This document shows, one piece after another, positions 16,609 to 25,637 of a DNA stretch of 63,210 bases. This stretch comes from Treponema sp. UBA1747 (GTDB taxonomy: Bacteria > Spirochaetota > Spirochaetia > Treponematales > Treponemataceae). The stretch lies in the NCBI GenBank assembly GCA_002315375.1, contig DCHR01000046.1, positions 10,534 to 73,743 of the forward strand, in the 5' to 3' direction. The notes beneath the pieces were generated by a model, which worked only from the letters and a program-made list of their open reading frames with translations, made no database searches and was not told the origin of the DNA. Within the stretch, counting starts at the first letter, position 1. The number at the start of each line of letters is the position of its first letter. The position numbers and the translations under genes were made by a program.

Positions 16609-17883
16609 GTGAAAAAAATCGGGAAAAATTCTGGAATAGTTACATTGATTATTCTGACTCTTTTTTGTGTATTCAGTTTTTCTGCCTGTACTTCTTTAAA
16701 AGAAGAGGAAGAAATTGAAAAAGGTGAAGATTACGAATTAAATCAGGATATTTCAGAATGGATGGACGAAGGTCATAAAAACACAACAGTTGAAAGCAGT
16801 TGTTTTGTAATCAAATCCAAAGCAAAGCAGGGAACCTTTAATTTTTATATAAAAGACCGGGATGAACACCTTGTTTCAGTTTTTTCAACAGCAGAAGAAT
16901 TCACAGGAACTTCATTCTTCCTTCAGGCAGGCAAGAAAATCTATAGACTTTCAGGCGGTTCAGGGATAATTTCTGTAACCCGTGAAACAGAAAATGGCCT
17001 TCAGATTGCTTATGTAGTTCCAAAAGTCGCTGAGGTCCTTGTTGATTTCAAGATTGTTTCCTCTTTTGATAAAAAAGATGGGGATATGATTAAAATGACA
17101 TCGGTTGTTAAGAATCTGAAATCCCGCAAGGAAAATTTCGCTTTGAAACTGGTAATGGATACTTCAATCGGTGAAAAATCCCGTTATCATTTTTATGGTT
17201 CAAATAACGAACCGATTGAAAATGAAACCTTATACACTTCCAGCAGAGATAATAAATGGTTCATTACAGGAAATGAAGCCGCTTCTTTCCAGATTCTCCT
17301 GAACGGTGCTGATATTTCAGTTCCGGATTTTGTATCAGTCGCAAATTATGAAACTCTGAATACTCTGAACTGGGAACCAGCTGTTTTGTCATCCAGAACT
17401 TTCGATACAGTATCTTCATATAATAATTCTGCATGCTGTGTTTCCTGGAAAAAAGAATTTCTCGAGAAAGATGAAAAATTCAGCAGAATTATGTATTTTG
17501 CCGTTGCAGCTTATCCGGAATCTTTGACCAGTGACCGTTTCTTTGAAAACTATAAAAATCCTGAAAAACCGAAAAATCAGGCAGAAGTGATTAAAGCAGA
17601 TGGAGAATCTACCTTCAGATCAGAGAATACACCAGGTGTAAAAGAGTATGTTTCTTCTGATGAAAAATATTCTGAGGATTATTCAATTTATGACATTCTT
17701 CAGGATTATGAAGAGAATTCAGAAGAGACAGACGGAGATCAGTACAGTGTTGATTACATCCGCAGGTTACTGAACAGAATTGCAGAACTTGAAACAAGCG
17801 GTAAAGAATTGAACCAGGAAGAACTTCTTCTTCTGAATGCTGAAATTGACGAAATATTACTTCATTTGAGGGAAAATAAATAA
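16609..17883 (+). CDS. Putative lipoprotein of unknown function
   Basis: The 424-residue product starts at a GTG preceded by GAGAGGGAAC, with an N-terminal signal and lipobox-like FSFSAC (Cys about 26), so it should be lipid-anchored. The body is beta-rich (INFYIKDRDEHLVSVFSTAEEF, FKIVSSFDKKDGDMIKMTSVVKNLKSRKENF style segments) and the last ~70 residues are acidic and helical (YDILQDYEENSEETDGDQYS...LNQEELLLLNAEIDEILLHL). I recognise no catalytic motif. It sits between two TPR-protein genes and ends immediately before the next ATG, so the three probably act together at the cell envelope. Confidence 0.6.
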   Translation: MKKIGKNSGIVTLIILTLFCVFSFSACTSLKEEEEIEKGEDYELNQDISEWMDEGHKNTTVESSCFVIKSKAKQGTFNFYIKDRDEHLVSVFSTAEEFTGTSFFLQAGKKIYRLSGGSGIISVTRETENGLQIAYVVPKVAEVLVDFKIVSSFDKKDGDMIKMTSVVKNLKSRKENFALKLVMDTSIGEKSRYHFYGSNNEPIENETLYTSSRDNKWFITGNEAASFQILLNGADISVPDFVSVANYETLNTLNWEPAVLSSRTFDTVSSYNNSACCVSWKKEFLEKDEKFSRIMYFAVAAYPESLTSDRFFENYKNPEKPKNQAEVIKADGESTFRSENTPGVKEYVSSDEKYSEDYSIYDILQDYEENSEETDGDQYSVDYIRRLLNRIAELETSGKELNQEELLLLNAEIDEILLHLRENK

Positions 17884-18975
17884 ATGGCGAAAGATGTTAT
17901 TACTCTGGCAAAAAGAGAAATGAAACGCCGCCATTTTGGATCGGCAATCAAAATTCTTGAATCTGGTGCTGAGTTTTATGAAGACAATGCAGATTATTAT
18001 ATTCTTTTGGGGACAGCCTGCCTTTATGCAGGTGATTCCGGAACTGCCTATGCTTATTACCAGAAAGCCCGCAAAATCTGCCTTTCGGACGTAAATCTTC
18101 TTCTTGGTCAGGCAGCAATTTTTCTTCGCCGCGGGGAAACAGAAAAAGCCCTGAATTATTATATTGAAATTCTCGAAAACGAACCCTCAAATAAAATTGC
18201 CCGTGATGCAATGGAATTTATCCGGGTTCACGGAGATTACACAACAATCTGCCGCTGGGCAGAAACAGGACGTCTGGCCCAGTTTTATCCTAAACTGGGT
18301 GTAAATCCCGATAAAATTATTTATTCGGTTATTGGTTCTGTATTCTGTATTGCAGGCTGCATATTTGCCCTTTGTTTTATGAATGCCAGAAGCAGTTCTA
18401 TTGAAGGTCCAAGAATGGATTTAACTTCAATTCAGCTTTCACAGGATGAAAAAAATCAGGCTCAGGCTTCGGATTTATCAACAGGATCCTACAAATTCAT
18501 TTTGAGTAACAGAGAAATTTCGGCTTCATATCAAAAGGCTCTGAAATATTTCCAGAATGGAGATGATAACAGGGCTCAGGTAGAAATCAACAGACTTTTG
18601 AATTCAAATGCCACTCTTTCTATTAAACAGAAAGCCAATGTCCTTATGGGGTATCTTTCTGTTCCTGGATTTGATTCCCTGTCATACAGTCCTGAAATCA
18701 AGGTTGTAGAAGAAAACCCTGATCTTTACCTTGACTGTTATGTAATCTGGAACGGAAGAGTTTCAGATGTAATTGAAACGGATAATTCATATGAAGCACG
18801 TTTCCTGGTAGGTTATGAAAATATGAAGAATATTGACGGAATTGTAACTGTAAAATTTTCTTCAAAAATTTCCATTGAATCTGACAAACCTGTAAGAATT
18901 TTAGGTAAAATAAAGAAAGAAGATGGAAAAATAATTCTGATGGGCCGTGCAGTTTATCAGAGTGTGAATTTTTAA
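17884..18975 (+). CDS. Membrane-anchored TPR protein
   Basis: This 363-residue protein has N-terminal TPRs facing the cytoplasm (about 1-115: AIKILESGAEFYEDNADYYILLGTACLYAG type repeats), one transmembrane helix at about 145-166 and a C-terminal extracytoplasmic region with a further TPR-like stretch (SASYQKALKYFQNGDDNRAQVEINRLL) and a beta-rich tail (WNGRVSDVIETDNSYEARFLVGYE). The ATG directly follows the stop codon of the lipoprotein gene, which suggests coupling. The topology fits a protein that links cytoplasmic and periplasmic partners. Function unknown. Confidence 0.65.
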   Translation: MAKDVITLAKREMKRRHFGSAIKILESGAEFYEDNADYYILLGTACLYAGDSGTAYAYYQKARKICLSDVNLLLGQAAIFLRRGETEKALNYYIEILENEPSNKIARDAMEFIRVHGDYTTICRWAETGRLAQFYPKLGVNPDKIIYSVIGSVFCIAGCIFALCFMNARSSSIEGPRMDLTSIQLSQDEKNQAQASDLSTGSYKFILSNREISASYQKALKYFQNGDDNRAQVEINRLLNSNATLSIKQKANVLMGYLSVPGFDSLSYSPEIKVVEENPDLYLDCYVIWNGRVSDVIETDNSYEARFLVGYENMKNIDGIVTVKFSSKISIESDKPVRILGKIKKEDGKIILMGRAVYQSVNF

Positions 18976-18999
18976 AAAAAGAAAAAAACTTTTTTATTC

Positions 19000-19038
19000 T
19001 TTTGCCAAAAATCGCAAAAAAAAGCCATATTTATATGG
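19000..19038 (+). promoter_or_regulatory. recA promoter with two palindromes
   Basis: TTGCCA (19002-19007) and CATATT (19026-19031) form a plausible promoter with an 18-base spacer. Two perfect inverted repeats overlap it: TTTTGC-N8-GCAAAA (19000-19019) over the -35 and CCATAT-tt-ATATGG (19025-19038) over the -10. Either could be a damage-response operator; no LexA gene is in the window. Confidence 0.4.
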
Positions 19039-19068
19039 GTGGGAAATAAAAAAAGGGTAGGTAGTAAA

Positions 19069-20244
19069 ATGGCAAAAACAGCTAGTGAGCCGGCAAAGGA
19101 TTTGTCGGACAAAATGAAAGCCTTGGAAGCTGCTAGACTTCAAATTGAAAAGCAGTTTGGTGCCGGATCTCTGATGAAACTTGGGGACAAGGCAAATGTT
19201 AATGGAATTGACTGTATTCCTTCAGGTTCGATTCTCCTTGATGAAGCTCTTGGAATTGGTGGTTATCCTCGGGGTCGCGTAATTGAAATGTATGGTCCTG
19301 AAAGTTCAGGTAAAACTACACTGGCACTTCATGCGGTTGCGGAAGCACAGAAACTTGGCGGCGTTGCAGCCTTTGTTGATGCAGAACACGCACTGGATCC
19401 TGTATATGCAAAAAACCTTGGCGTAAATATTGATGAACTTTGGGTTTCTCAGCCGGATACCGGAGAACAGGCTCTTGAAATTACAGAAAACCTGGTTCGT
19501 TCCGGTGCTGTTGATGTAATCGTCGTTGACTCTGTTGCTGCCCTGACACCTCAGGCAGAAATCGAAGGAGATATGGGTGACAGTCACATGGGACTTCAGG
19601 CTCGTCTTATGAGCCAGGCTCTTCGTAAATTGACTGCAATTATCGGAAAATCAAACTGTATGGTAATCTTCATCAACCAGATTCGTATGAAGATTGGTGT
19701 AATGTTTGGAAATCCTGAAACAACAACAGGTGGTAATGCACTTAAATTCTATGCTTCGGTTCGTCTCGAAATCCGCCGCATTGAATCAATCGATTCAAAA
19801 ACTTCGGAAGACGCAGTTGGAAACCGTGTACGCGTAAAGGTTGTTAAAAATAAGGTTGCACCTCCATTCAGAAAATGTGAACTTGATATTTACTTCGGTA
19901 AAGGTATTTCTTACACAGCATCTCTTCTGGATGCAGCTGTTAAATATGAAATTATCAATAAAGCTGGTGCCTGGTATTCAATGGGTGAAGAAAAGATTGG
20001 TCAGGGTAAAGAAAATACTCTCGCATTCCTTGAATCTCACCCTGAAATTGCAGCAGATATTGAAAATCAGCTCCGTGAAAAGCTTTTCCCGGGACAGGTT
20101 CTTAAGAATAAAGAAGGTGTTCCTGTAAAACGTGAACCACGTATTGCACCAAAAATTGAAGAGACATCACAATCTGTTGAACTTACAGAAAAAGGAAAGG
20201 CTGAAGCAAAAGGAGATAAAAGTCTCGCTGACGGCTTATTCTAA
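19069..20244 (+). CDS. recA: DNA recombinase RecA
   Basis: RecA polymerises on single-stranded DNA, pairs homologous strands and triggers the SOS response. The 391-residue protein has Walker A GPESSGKT (76-83), the DVIVVDSVAAL Walker B region, QIRMKIGVMFGNPETTTGG (the L2 DNA-binding loop and MAW region) and a C-terminal acidic/charged tail. An upstream in-frame ATG at 19039 would add ten residues, but AGGGTAGGTAG lies just before 19069 and the first residues MAKTASE are typical, so the downstream start is chosen. folK follows after 34 bases. Confidence 0.97.
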   Translation: MAKTASEPAKDLSDKMKALEAARLQIEKQFGAGSLMKLGDKANVNGIDCIPSGSILLDEALGIGGYPRGRVIEMYGPESSGKTTLALHAVAEAQKLGGVAAFVDAEHALDPVYAKNLGVNIDELWVSQPDTGEQALEITENLVRSGAVDVIVVDSVAALTPQAEIEGDMGDSHMGLQARLMSQALRKLTAIIGKSNCMVIFINQIRMKIGVMFGNPETTTGGNALKFYASVRLEIRRIESIDSKTSEDAVGNRVRVKVVKNKVAPPFRKCELDIYFGKGISYTASLLDAAVKYEIINKAGAWYSMGEEKIGQGKENTLAFLESHPEIAADIENQLREKLFPGQVLKNKEGVPVKREPRIAPKIEETSQSVELTEKGKAEAKGDKSLADGLF

Positions 20245-20278
20245 TTAATTGTCCCCGGTCCAGGGGACTGGGGCATTT

Positions 20279-20800
20279 ATGAAAAAAGTTATTCTTGGAC
20301 TTGGTTCAAACCGTAAATATGACAGTTTATCGCCTGTACAGCTTCTGGATTCGGCATGTGAAGAACTGAAAAAAATACTGTTTGAACCCAGGTTTTCTTC
20401 AATTTATACCTCCAAAGCTATGTATGTTACTGACCAGGAAGATTTCTATAACATGGTTTGTACCGGTTTTGTTGAAGATGAAGAGAACCCATATCAGTTT
20501 CTCGATAAAATCCACAAAATAGAAAATAAATACGGCCGGGATCGTTCAAAAGAAATCAGGTTCGGACCAAGAAGCCTTGATATTGATATAGAGGTTTTCG
20601 GTGATTTTGTTTCTGAAGATCCTGTTCTTACGGTTCCGCATCCGCGTATAAAAGAAAGAGCTTTTGTTTTGATTCCTTTGCTTGAGTTATTAACTGATTC
20701 TGCCGAAGATTTACAGAGGAAGGAGTATTCCGATTCTCTGGCAAAGCTTCAGAATATCGATGAAGTTACATTGTTCAGAAAAAGGAATTCTTCTTTGTAG
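20279..20800 (+). CDS. folK: 6-hydroxymethyl-7,8-dihydropterin pyrophosphokinase (HPPK)
   Basis: FolK pyrophosphorylates hydroxymethyl-dihydropterin in folate synthesis, giving the substrate for FolP. The 173-residue protein begins MKKVILGLGSNRKYD, the family opening, and has the core motifs RFGPRSLDIDIEVFGD (magnesium and ATP site) and VPHPRIKERAFVLIPLLEL. The start at 20279 is preceded by GGGGACTGGGG; an upstream TTG at 20249 would only add unrelated residues. The partner folP lies 2.2 kb downstream in the same run of genes, separated by scpA, scpB and rluB. Confidence 0.93.
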   Translation: MKKVILGLGSNRKYDSLSPVQLLDSACEELKKILFEPRFSSIYTSKAMYVTDQEDFYNMVCTGFVEDEENPYQFLDKIHKIENKYGRDRSKEIRFGPRSLDIDIEVFGDFVSEDPVLTVPHPRIKERAFVLIPLLELLTDSAEDLQRKEYSDSLAKLQNIDEVTLFRKRNSSL

Positions 20801-20821
20801 TTTTGTAATCAAGGAACGAAC

Positions 20822-21643
20822 ATGGAAGAAGTAAAAACAGAAACAGCTGTTACTACTGATGTTGCAGAGAAAAAAGCTGTAAGAAAATACCAGATTGGAG
20901 AATTTGACGGACCTCTCGATTTACTCTGGAACCTTATTCGTGAAAGTAAGGTAAATATTTATGATATTCCTATTGCTCAGATTACAGAACAGTATCTGGA
21001 ATATCTGGATTATGCAGTACAGACAGATCTTGGTGACCTTTCAGAATTCTACAGCTGGGCTGCAAAACTGATTTATATTAAAAGCCGCATGCTTCTGCCT
21101 GTGGAAATCAATTATGATGATGAGGACGAAGAAGATCCTCGCCAGGAACTTGTAGATAAACTTATTGAATATCAGAAATTCAAGAAACTGACTGCCCTGA
21201 TGGAAGAGCAGGAAGATGATTCTGAGTGGAATTTCGAACGTAAAAAGATTCAGCGCGTTCTTCCTTTTGAAGAAGGCGATGATATGTGGGAAGAAGTTGA
21301 TACCTGGGATTTACTCCAGCAGCTTCAGAGTATTTTCAAGCAGATGATCAATAAATATTCAAATGAAAAGATTTTGAATATGTATGAAGAAATATCTGTA
21401 AATGAAAAAATTACTCTTATGAATGAACTTCTGGAAGATAAGAAAGAATGTATGTTCACAGAGCTGCTGACACGCAGCGGAAATCCAATGGATCTGGTTT
21501 GTGCATTCATGGCTATTCTGGAAGCAGTAAAATTTAAGATGATAACAATTTATCAGAATAAGCTTTTTGGTGACATTAAACTTGTAAAAGTGGAAGATTC
21601 ACAGGTTATTCAGATAAAAGAAGAAGATTTAACAACAAAATAA
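20822..21643 (+). CDS. scpA: Segregation and condensation protein A
   Basis: ScpA is the kleisin that bridges SMC heads and recruits ScpB in the bacterial condensin complex. The 273-residue protein has the kleisin N-terminal signature FDGPLDLLWNLIRESKVNIYDIPIAQITEQYLEYL (partial motif at about 28-62; FDGPLDLLW is diagnostic), AAKLIYIKSRMLLP, an acidic linker and the C-terminal winged-helix part with FTELLTRSGNPMDLVCAFMAILEAVKF. Position 14 bases ahead of scpB confirms the assignment. A GGAAC-type site precedes the ATG. The SMC gene itself is not in the window. Confidence 0.94.
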   Translation: MEEVKTETAVTTDVAEKKAVRKYQIGEFDGPLDLLWNLIRESKVNIYDIPIAQITEQYLEYLDYAVQTDLGDLSEFYSWAAKLIYIKSRMLLPVEINYDDEDEEDPRQELVDKLIEYQKFKKLTALMEEQEDDSEWNFERKKIQRVLPFEEGDDMWEEVDTWDLLQQLQSIFKQMINKYSNEKILNMYEEISVNEKITLMNELLEDKKECMFTELLTRSGNPMDLVCAFMAILEAVKFKMITIYQNKLFGDIKLVKVEDSQVIQIKEEDLTTK

Positions 21644-21656
21644 TTGGACTTATAGT

Positions 21657-22196
21657 ATGGAACTTGCCAGAGAAACAGGATTTGTAGAATCGATTTTATT
21701 TTTGGAAAGCGAACCTTTGAATGTAAGGTCACTTGCAGCAAAAGCACAGCTTTCAGATGAAGTAGTAGAAAAATGTATCGAAAACCTTATTGAAAAATAT
21801 AAGGATGATTCATGCGGTGTTGAACTGTCAATGATTACCGGAGGATACTGCCTTACACCTAAAAAGGAATATTGGGAAGTGCTGAAGGAATACTATGGTT
21901 CCAAGCGGGAAGGTAAGCTTTCAAAATCGGCCATGGAAACACTTTCTATTATTGCTTATTCCCAGCCAATAACAAGAAGCGAAATTGAAGCAATTCGTGG
22001 TGTTGGTGTTGATAATGCTATGCGTCTTTTAATTGAAAAAAATCTTGTCAAAGAAGTAGGAAAAAAAGATGCACCTGGTCGCCCGACACAGTTTGGAACC
22101 ACAAAGGAATTTTTGAAGCTTTTCCGTTTGAACTCAATAGCAGATTTGCCAAAGCTGGATGAAGATGAAGCAGAACGATTCGAACTTGCCCGCTAG
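21657..22196 (+). CDS. scpB: Segregation and condensation protein B
   Basis: ScpB dimerises and binds ScpA in the SMC-ScpAB condensin. The 179 residues contain the tandem winged-helix motifs, beginning with GFVESILFLESEPLNVRSLA and including KLSKSAMETLSIIAYSQPITRSEIEAIRGV, the strongest ScpB signature, then PGRPTQFGTTKEFLKLFRL near the C terminus. Length is close to the usual 180-200. Its 3' end overlaps the 5' end of rluB by about 32 bases, so the two are tightly coupled. Confidence 0.95.
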   Translation: MELARETGFVESILFLESEPLNVRSLAAKAQLSDEVVEKCIENLIEKYKDDSCGVELSMITGGYCLTPKKEYWEVLKEYYGSKREGKLSKSAMETLSIIAYSQPITRSEIEAIRGVGVDNAMRLLIEKNLVKEVGKKDAPGRPTQFGTTKEFLKLFRLNSIADLPKLDEDEAERFELAR

Positions 22197-22974
22197 TTCT
22201 CAAAGTGAAGGGAATACAGATTTAATTCGTCTTCAGGTTTATCTCGCTCACGCAGGCGTTGCAAGCCGCCGTGCAAGTGAACAGGTGATTGCTGACGGAC
22301 GCGTTAAAGTCAATGGTCTTGTTGTTACAGAAATGGGAGCCAAAGTTTCTGTGAAAGATCTTGTTGAAGTGGACGGAAAGAAAGTCTCCCTTGAAGAAAC
22401 TAAACGATACATTGTCCTCAATAAACCTGAAGAATATGTTTGTTCTTCCAGTGATGAAAAGGGACGTAAAGTCGCCGCTGATCTTCTGAAAGAAAAATAT
22501 TCGGAACGGCTTTATAATGTGGGGCGTCTGGATATGTTTTCCCGGGGGATTATTCTTTTTACCAATGACGGAGATTTTGCCGCAAGACTTTCTCATCCTT
22601 CAAGTGAAATTGAAAAGGAATATATCGTAGTTTCGACACAGGATATTCCTGACGAACTTCCGGAAAATTTCCAGAAAGGAATTCGCATCGACGGAGTTTT
22701 CTATCGTGCCCGTTTTGTTGAAAAAATGAACGACAGAAAATGCCGGATAATCCTTGTCGAGGGAAAGAACCGCGAAATTCGTAATGTTTTTGAGTATTAC
22801 AATATTCCTGTCAGAAGCCTTACCCGTGTGAGAATAGGTGATGTAAACTTGAATCAGCTTCCTCCGGGAGAAAGCCGTGAACTTTCGACCCTTGAAGTTC
22901 AGTCACTTCTTTCTCTCTGTAAAAACCGCGAAAATAAAGTAAGTGCCTCTGCTTTTATTAAAAAGCGTTCATAA
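22165..22974 (+). CDS. rluB: 23S rRNA pseudouridine synthase, RluB/RsuA family
   Basis: This family isomerises uridine to pseudouridine in rRNA. The 269-residue enzyme has an N-terminal S4 RNA-binding domain (IRLQVYLAHAGVASRRASEQVIADGRV in part, about 20-65) and a catalytic domain with Asp in VGRLDMFSRGIILFTNDGDF, a slightly divergent form of the GRLDxxSxGLLLLTNDG motif, plus GKNREIRNVFEYY. Standard neighbours scpA-scpB-rluB agree with the RluB assignment, though RluB, RluE, RluF and RsuA cannot be separated firmly by eye. The start lies inside scpB; ATG codons at 22159 and 22165 are both possible. Confidence 0.85.
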   Translation: MKQNDSNLPASSQSEGNTDLIRLQVYLAHAGVASRRASEQVIADGRVKVNGLVVTEMGAKVSVKDLVEVDGKKVSLEETKRYIVLNKPEEYVCSSSDEKGRKVAADLLKEKYSERLYNVGRLDMFSRGIILFTNDGDFAARLSHPSSEIEKEYIVVSTQDIPDELPENFQKGIRIDGVFYRARFVEKMNDRKCRIILVEGKNREIRNVFEYYNIPVRSLTRVRIGDVNLNQLPPGESRELSTLEVQSLLSLCKNRENKVSASAFIKKRS

Positions 22975-22976
22975 AT

Positions 22977-23786
22977 ATGCAGTCATTTCCATTACAAACA
23001 AGAATAATTGAAACTCCTCACAGAGCCTTTGTTATGGGCATTGTAAATGTTACTCCCGATTCTTTTTATTCCGAAAGCCGCGGTGGAATTGAACGGGCTG
23101 TCAAACTGATGGAAGAAGGGGCTGATATTCTTGATCTGGGGGCTGAATCTACCAGACCAGGTTTCACTGAAGTTCCCGTTGAAGAAGAAATTGCCCGTCT
23201 TATTCCCGTAATAAAAGAAATCCGAAAGATTTCAGATATTCCTCTTTCCATAGATACCAGAAAAAAGGCGGTTTTTGAAGCCTGCTTTGAGGAAGGGGCT
23301 GATATTCTTAATGATGTTTCCTCCTTTCAATTCGACCCGGAAACAGCTGTTTTCTGCGGGGAAAAAAATATTCCTGTCATTCTGACTCATGCTTATCCCC
23401 ACGGGCGGGAAAAGGAACTCGAAGGTGAGGGAAAAGAAAGAGGTTGTGACGATATAGTTTCAGAACTGTCTTCCTTCTTTGACAAACAGCTGCTTTTGCC
23501 TTTTTCTCTCGGACTGAATCCGGACAAAGTAATTGTAGACCCGGGTATCGGCTTTGGAAAAACTTTTGCTGAAAATATGGACCTGATAGAAAACTGCGGA
23601 AAGCTTTGCGACGGAAAATATTCCGTAATGATGGCTCTTTCAAGAAAACGCTGCATTGGACAGATGATAGGGGATATGAATGCAGACCGTCTTCAGGGAA
23701 CTATAGAAGCTGATCTTAAAGCAATAGAAAAGGGCGCTTCTTTTATCCGCGTTCATGATGTTCTGGCTCATATAAAAGCATTTTAA
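22977..23786 (+). CDS. folP: Dihydropteroate synthase
   Basis: FolP joins p-aminobenzoate to hydroxymethyl-dihydropterin pyrophosphate to make dihydropteroate; it is the sulfonamide target. The 269-residue TIM barrel has MGIVNVTPDSFYSES (20-34), ILDLGAESTRPGF, IPLSIDTRKKAVFEA, ILNDVSSF, IVDPGIGFGKTF and IRVHDV near the C terminus, covering both substrate pockets. It starts 2 bases after the rluB stop. Together with folK at 20279 it gives the window two successive folate enzymes. Confidence 0.95.
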   Translation: MQSFPLQTRIIETPHRAFVMGIVNVTPDSFYSESRGGIERAVKLMEEGADILDLGAESTRPGFTEVPVEEEIARLIPVIKEIRKISDIPLSIDTRKKAVFEACFEEGADILNDVSSFQFDPETAVFCGEKNIPVILTHAYPHGREKELEGEGKERGCDDIVSELSSFFDKQLLLPFSLGLNPDKVIVDPGIGFGKTFAENMDLIENCGKLCDGKYSVMMALSRKRCIGQMIGDMNADRLQGTIEADLKAIEKGASFIRVHDVLAHIKAF

Positions 23787-23798
23787 TCCTTTTTTATT

Positions 23799-23862
23799 TA
23801 TGACATTATTTCTCTATTTGTCATAGTCTTGCAAAAAACGCTAAAAAAGCGCATTATATGCG
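23799..23862 (+). promoter_or_regulatory. sulP promoter region with two inverted repeats
   Basis: TATGACA (23799-23805) and TGTCATA (23819-23825) are perfect arms 13 bases apart, ending 3 bases before a TTGCAA -35 (23829-23834). After 17 bases comes CATTAT (23852-23857), overlapped by a second palindrome CGCAT-tat-ATGCG (23850-23862). The start codons at 23867/23870 follow within 9-12 bases without a Shine-Dalgarno. Confidence 0.45.
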
Positions 23863-23866
23863 AATT

Positions 23867-25585
23867 ATGATGAAACCTGAATTATTCAATACTCTCAAAA
23901 ACTATTCAGTAAAAACTTTTGTTTCCGACCTTATTGCCGGAATTATTGTTGGTATCGTTGCACTTCCTCTGGCTATTGCCTTTGGTATTGCTTCTGGTGT
24001 TGGACCTGAAAAAGGTATCTTTACAGCAGTTGTTGCAGGATTTATTATTTCTGCTTTCGGTGGAACCCGGGTTCAGATTGGTGGGCCAACAGGTGCTTTT
24101 GCCGTAATTATTTACGGTATCATGCAGAAATACGGATTCGGGGAACTGATGATTGCAACAATCATCGCCGGAATCCTGATGATTCTTCTTGGTGTTTTCA
24201 AGCTTGGCGGTCTTGTTAAGTTTATTCCTTACACAATTATTACTGGTTTTACAGCAGGTATTGCCGTAACAATCGCTTCAGGTCAGATCGGGGATTTCTT
24301 CGGACTCACTCCTGATTTTTCAACTCCAATGATGATTCTTGGAGAAGAATATTCAAAACTTCCGGGAGATTTTCTTCCTAAAGTAATCTGCTTTGCAAGA
24401 TCAGCCTCTTCAATTAATGTCTATGCATTTGTTGTTGCTGCTGTTTCTCTTGTGGTTCTTTTTGTGTGGCCAAAAATCAGCAAAAAAATTCCTGGATCCC
24501 TTGTTGTAATCATTCTTGCAACTGTCATTACAGTTCTCCTGAATAAATTCTGCGGTCTTGAACTTGCAACCATTCAGACTCGTTACGGCTCAATTCCGAA
24601 TAAACTTCCTGCTCCACAGCTTCCACATTTTTCAATGAATTCAATCGTTGAACTTTTCCCGACAGCTGTTTCCATTGCAGTTCTTGGTGCCATTGAATCC
24701 CTTATGTCAGCAGTTGTTGCAGACGGTATGATGGGTACAAAACATGATTCAAATATGGAACTTATTGCACAGGGAGTTGCCAATATTGCTTCACCTGTTT
24801 TTGGCGGTATTCCTGCTACAGGTGCTATTGCACGTACAGCAACAAACATCAAAAACGGCGGTAAAACTCCTGTTGCCGGTATCATTCATGCGGTAACACT
24901 TCTTTGTATCATGCTTTTCCTTGGAAAATTTGTAGTTTACATTCCTATGGCCGCTCTTGCAGCAGTTCTTATCAATGTAGCCTGGAATATGGCCGGTTTC
25001 CCTGCAATCAAAGCTCTTCTTAAAGGACAGAAATCAGACATTGCTGTTCTTTCAGTAACTTTTCTTATTACAGTATTTGTTGACCTTACAGTTGCCATTG
25101 AAGTTGGACTTGGACTCGCAGCTTTCTTCTTCATCAAGAAAATGATTGATGTTTCTGAAGTTCATGAATATGGTGAAAACCTTACAGGCGGTCTTAAAAC
25201 AAAAACAGATAACGGACACAATGACTCGGGAGTCGAAGAAGAACTTGAAATTCCTCATGGAGTTCTGGTTTACGAAGTTGACGGACCTTTGTTCTTTGGA
25301 ACTGTCCGCAAATTTGAAATCGCTGCTGAACGTGCAGGCGCTGAATGCAAGGCAATTATCCTCCGTATGCGCAACACTTCTTATCTTGATGCCGGTGGAA
25401 TTCAGGCTCTGAAACAGCTTAAATCTGCCTGTGATAGAAAAAACATTACAATCGTTCTTTCCGGAGTTCATCCGCAGCCATGGAAACTTCTCCAGAAAAT
25501 GGGGATGTTCGAAGAACTGAAAGAAGAAAACATTTACGACAACATCAACTCCGCCCTGGCAAGAGCCTGCGAAATAGTAAAATAA
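23867..25585 (+). CDS. SulP-family anion transporter with STAS domain
   Basis: SulP proteins are inner-membrane anion carriers; bacterial ones move sulfate, bicarbonate, dicarboxylates or other anions. The ~572-residue product has the N-terminal transmembrane core with the family motifs DLIAGIIVGIVALPLAIAFGIASGVGPEKGIF and GPTGAFAVII, about ten to twelve further hydrophobic segments to residue ~415, the signature AVLGAIESLMSAVVADGMMG...ELIAQGVANIASP, and a cytoplasmic STAS domain (about 445-570) with ILRMRNTSYLDAGGIQALKQL. The substrate is not decidable from sequence. Start codon options are 23858, 23867 and 23870; the promoter position rules out the first. Confidence 0.9.
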   Translation: MMKPELFNTLKNYSVKTFVSDLIAGIIVGIVALPLAIAFGIASGVGPEKGIFTAVVAGFIISAFGGTRVQIGGPTGAFAVIIYGIMQKYGFGELMIATIIAGILMILLGVFKLGGLVKFIPYTIITGFTAGIAVTIASGQIGDFFGLTPDFSTPMMILGEEYSKLPGDFLPKVICFARSASSINVYAFVVAAVSLVVLFVWPKISKKIPGSLVVIILATVITVLLNKFCGLELATIQTRYGSIPNKLPAPQLPHFSMNSIVELFPTAVSIAVLGAIESLMSAVVADGMMGTKHDSNMELIAQGVANIASPVFGGIPATGAIARTATNIKNGGKTPVAGIIHAVTLLCIMLFLGKFVVYIPMAALAAVLINVAWNMAGFPAIKALLKGQKSDIAVLSVTFLITVFVDLTVAIEVGLGLAAFFFIKKMIDVSEVHEYGENLTGGLKTKTDNGHNDSGVEEELEIPHGVLVYEVDGPLFFGTVRKFEIAAERAGAECKAIILRMRNTSYLDAGGIQALKQLKSACDRKNITIVLSGVHPQPWKLLQKMGMFEELKEENIYDNINSALARACEIVK

Positions 25586-25637
25586 AGATAAGTTTGAATT
25601 AAACGTACATTTGATTAATAATTCTTCATTTTAATTT

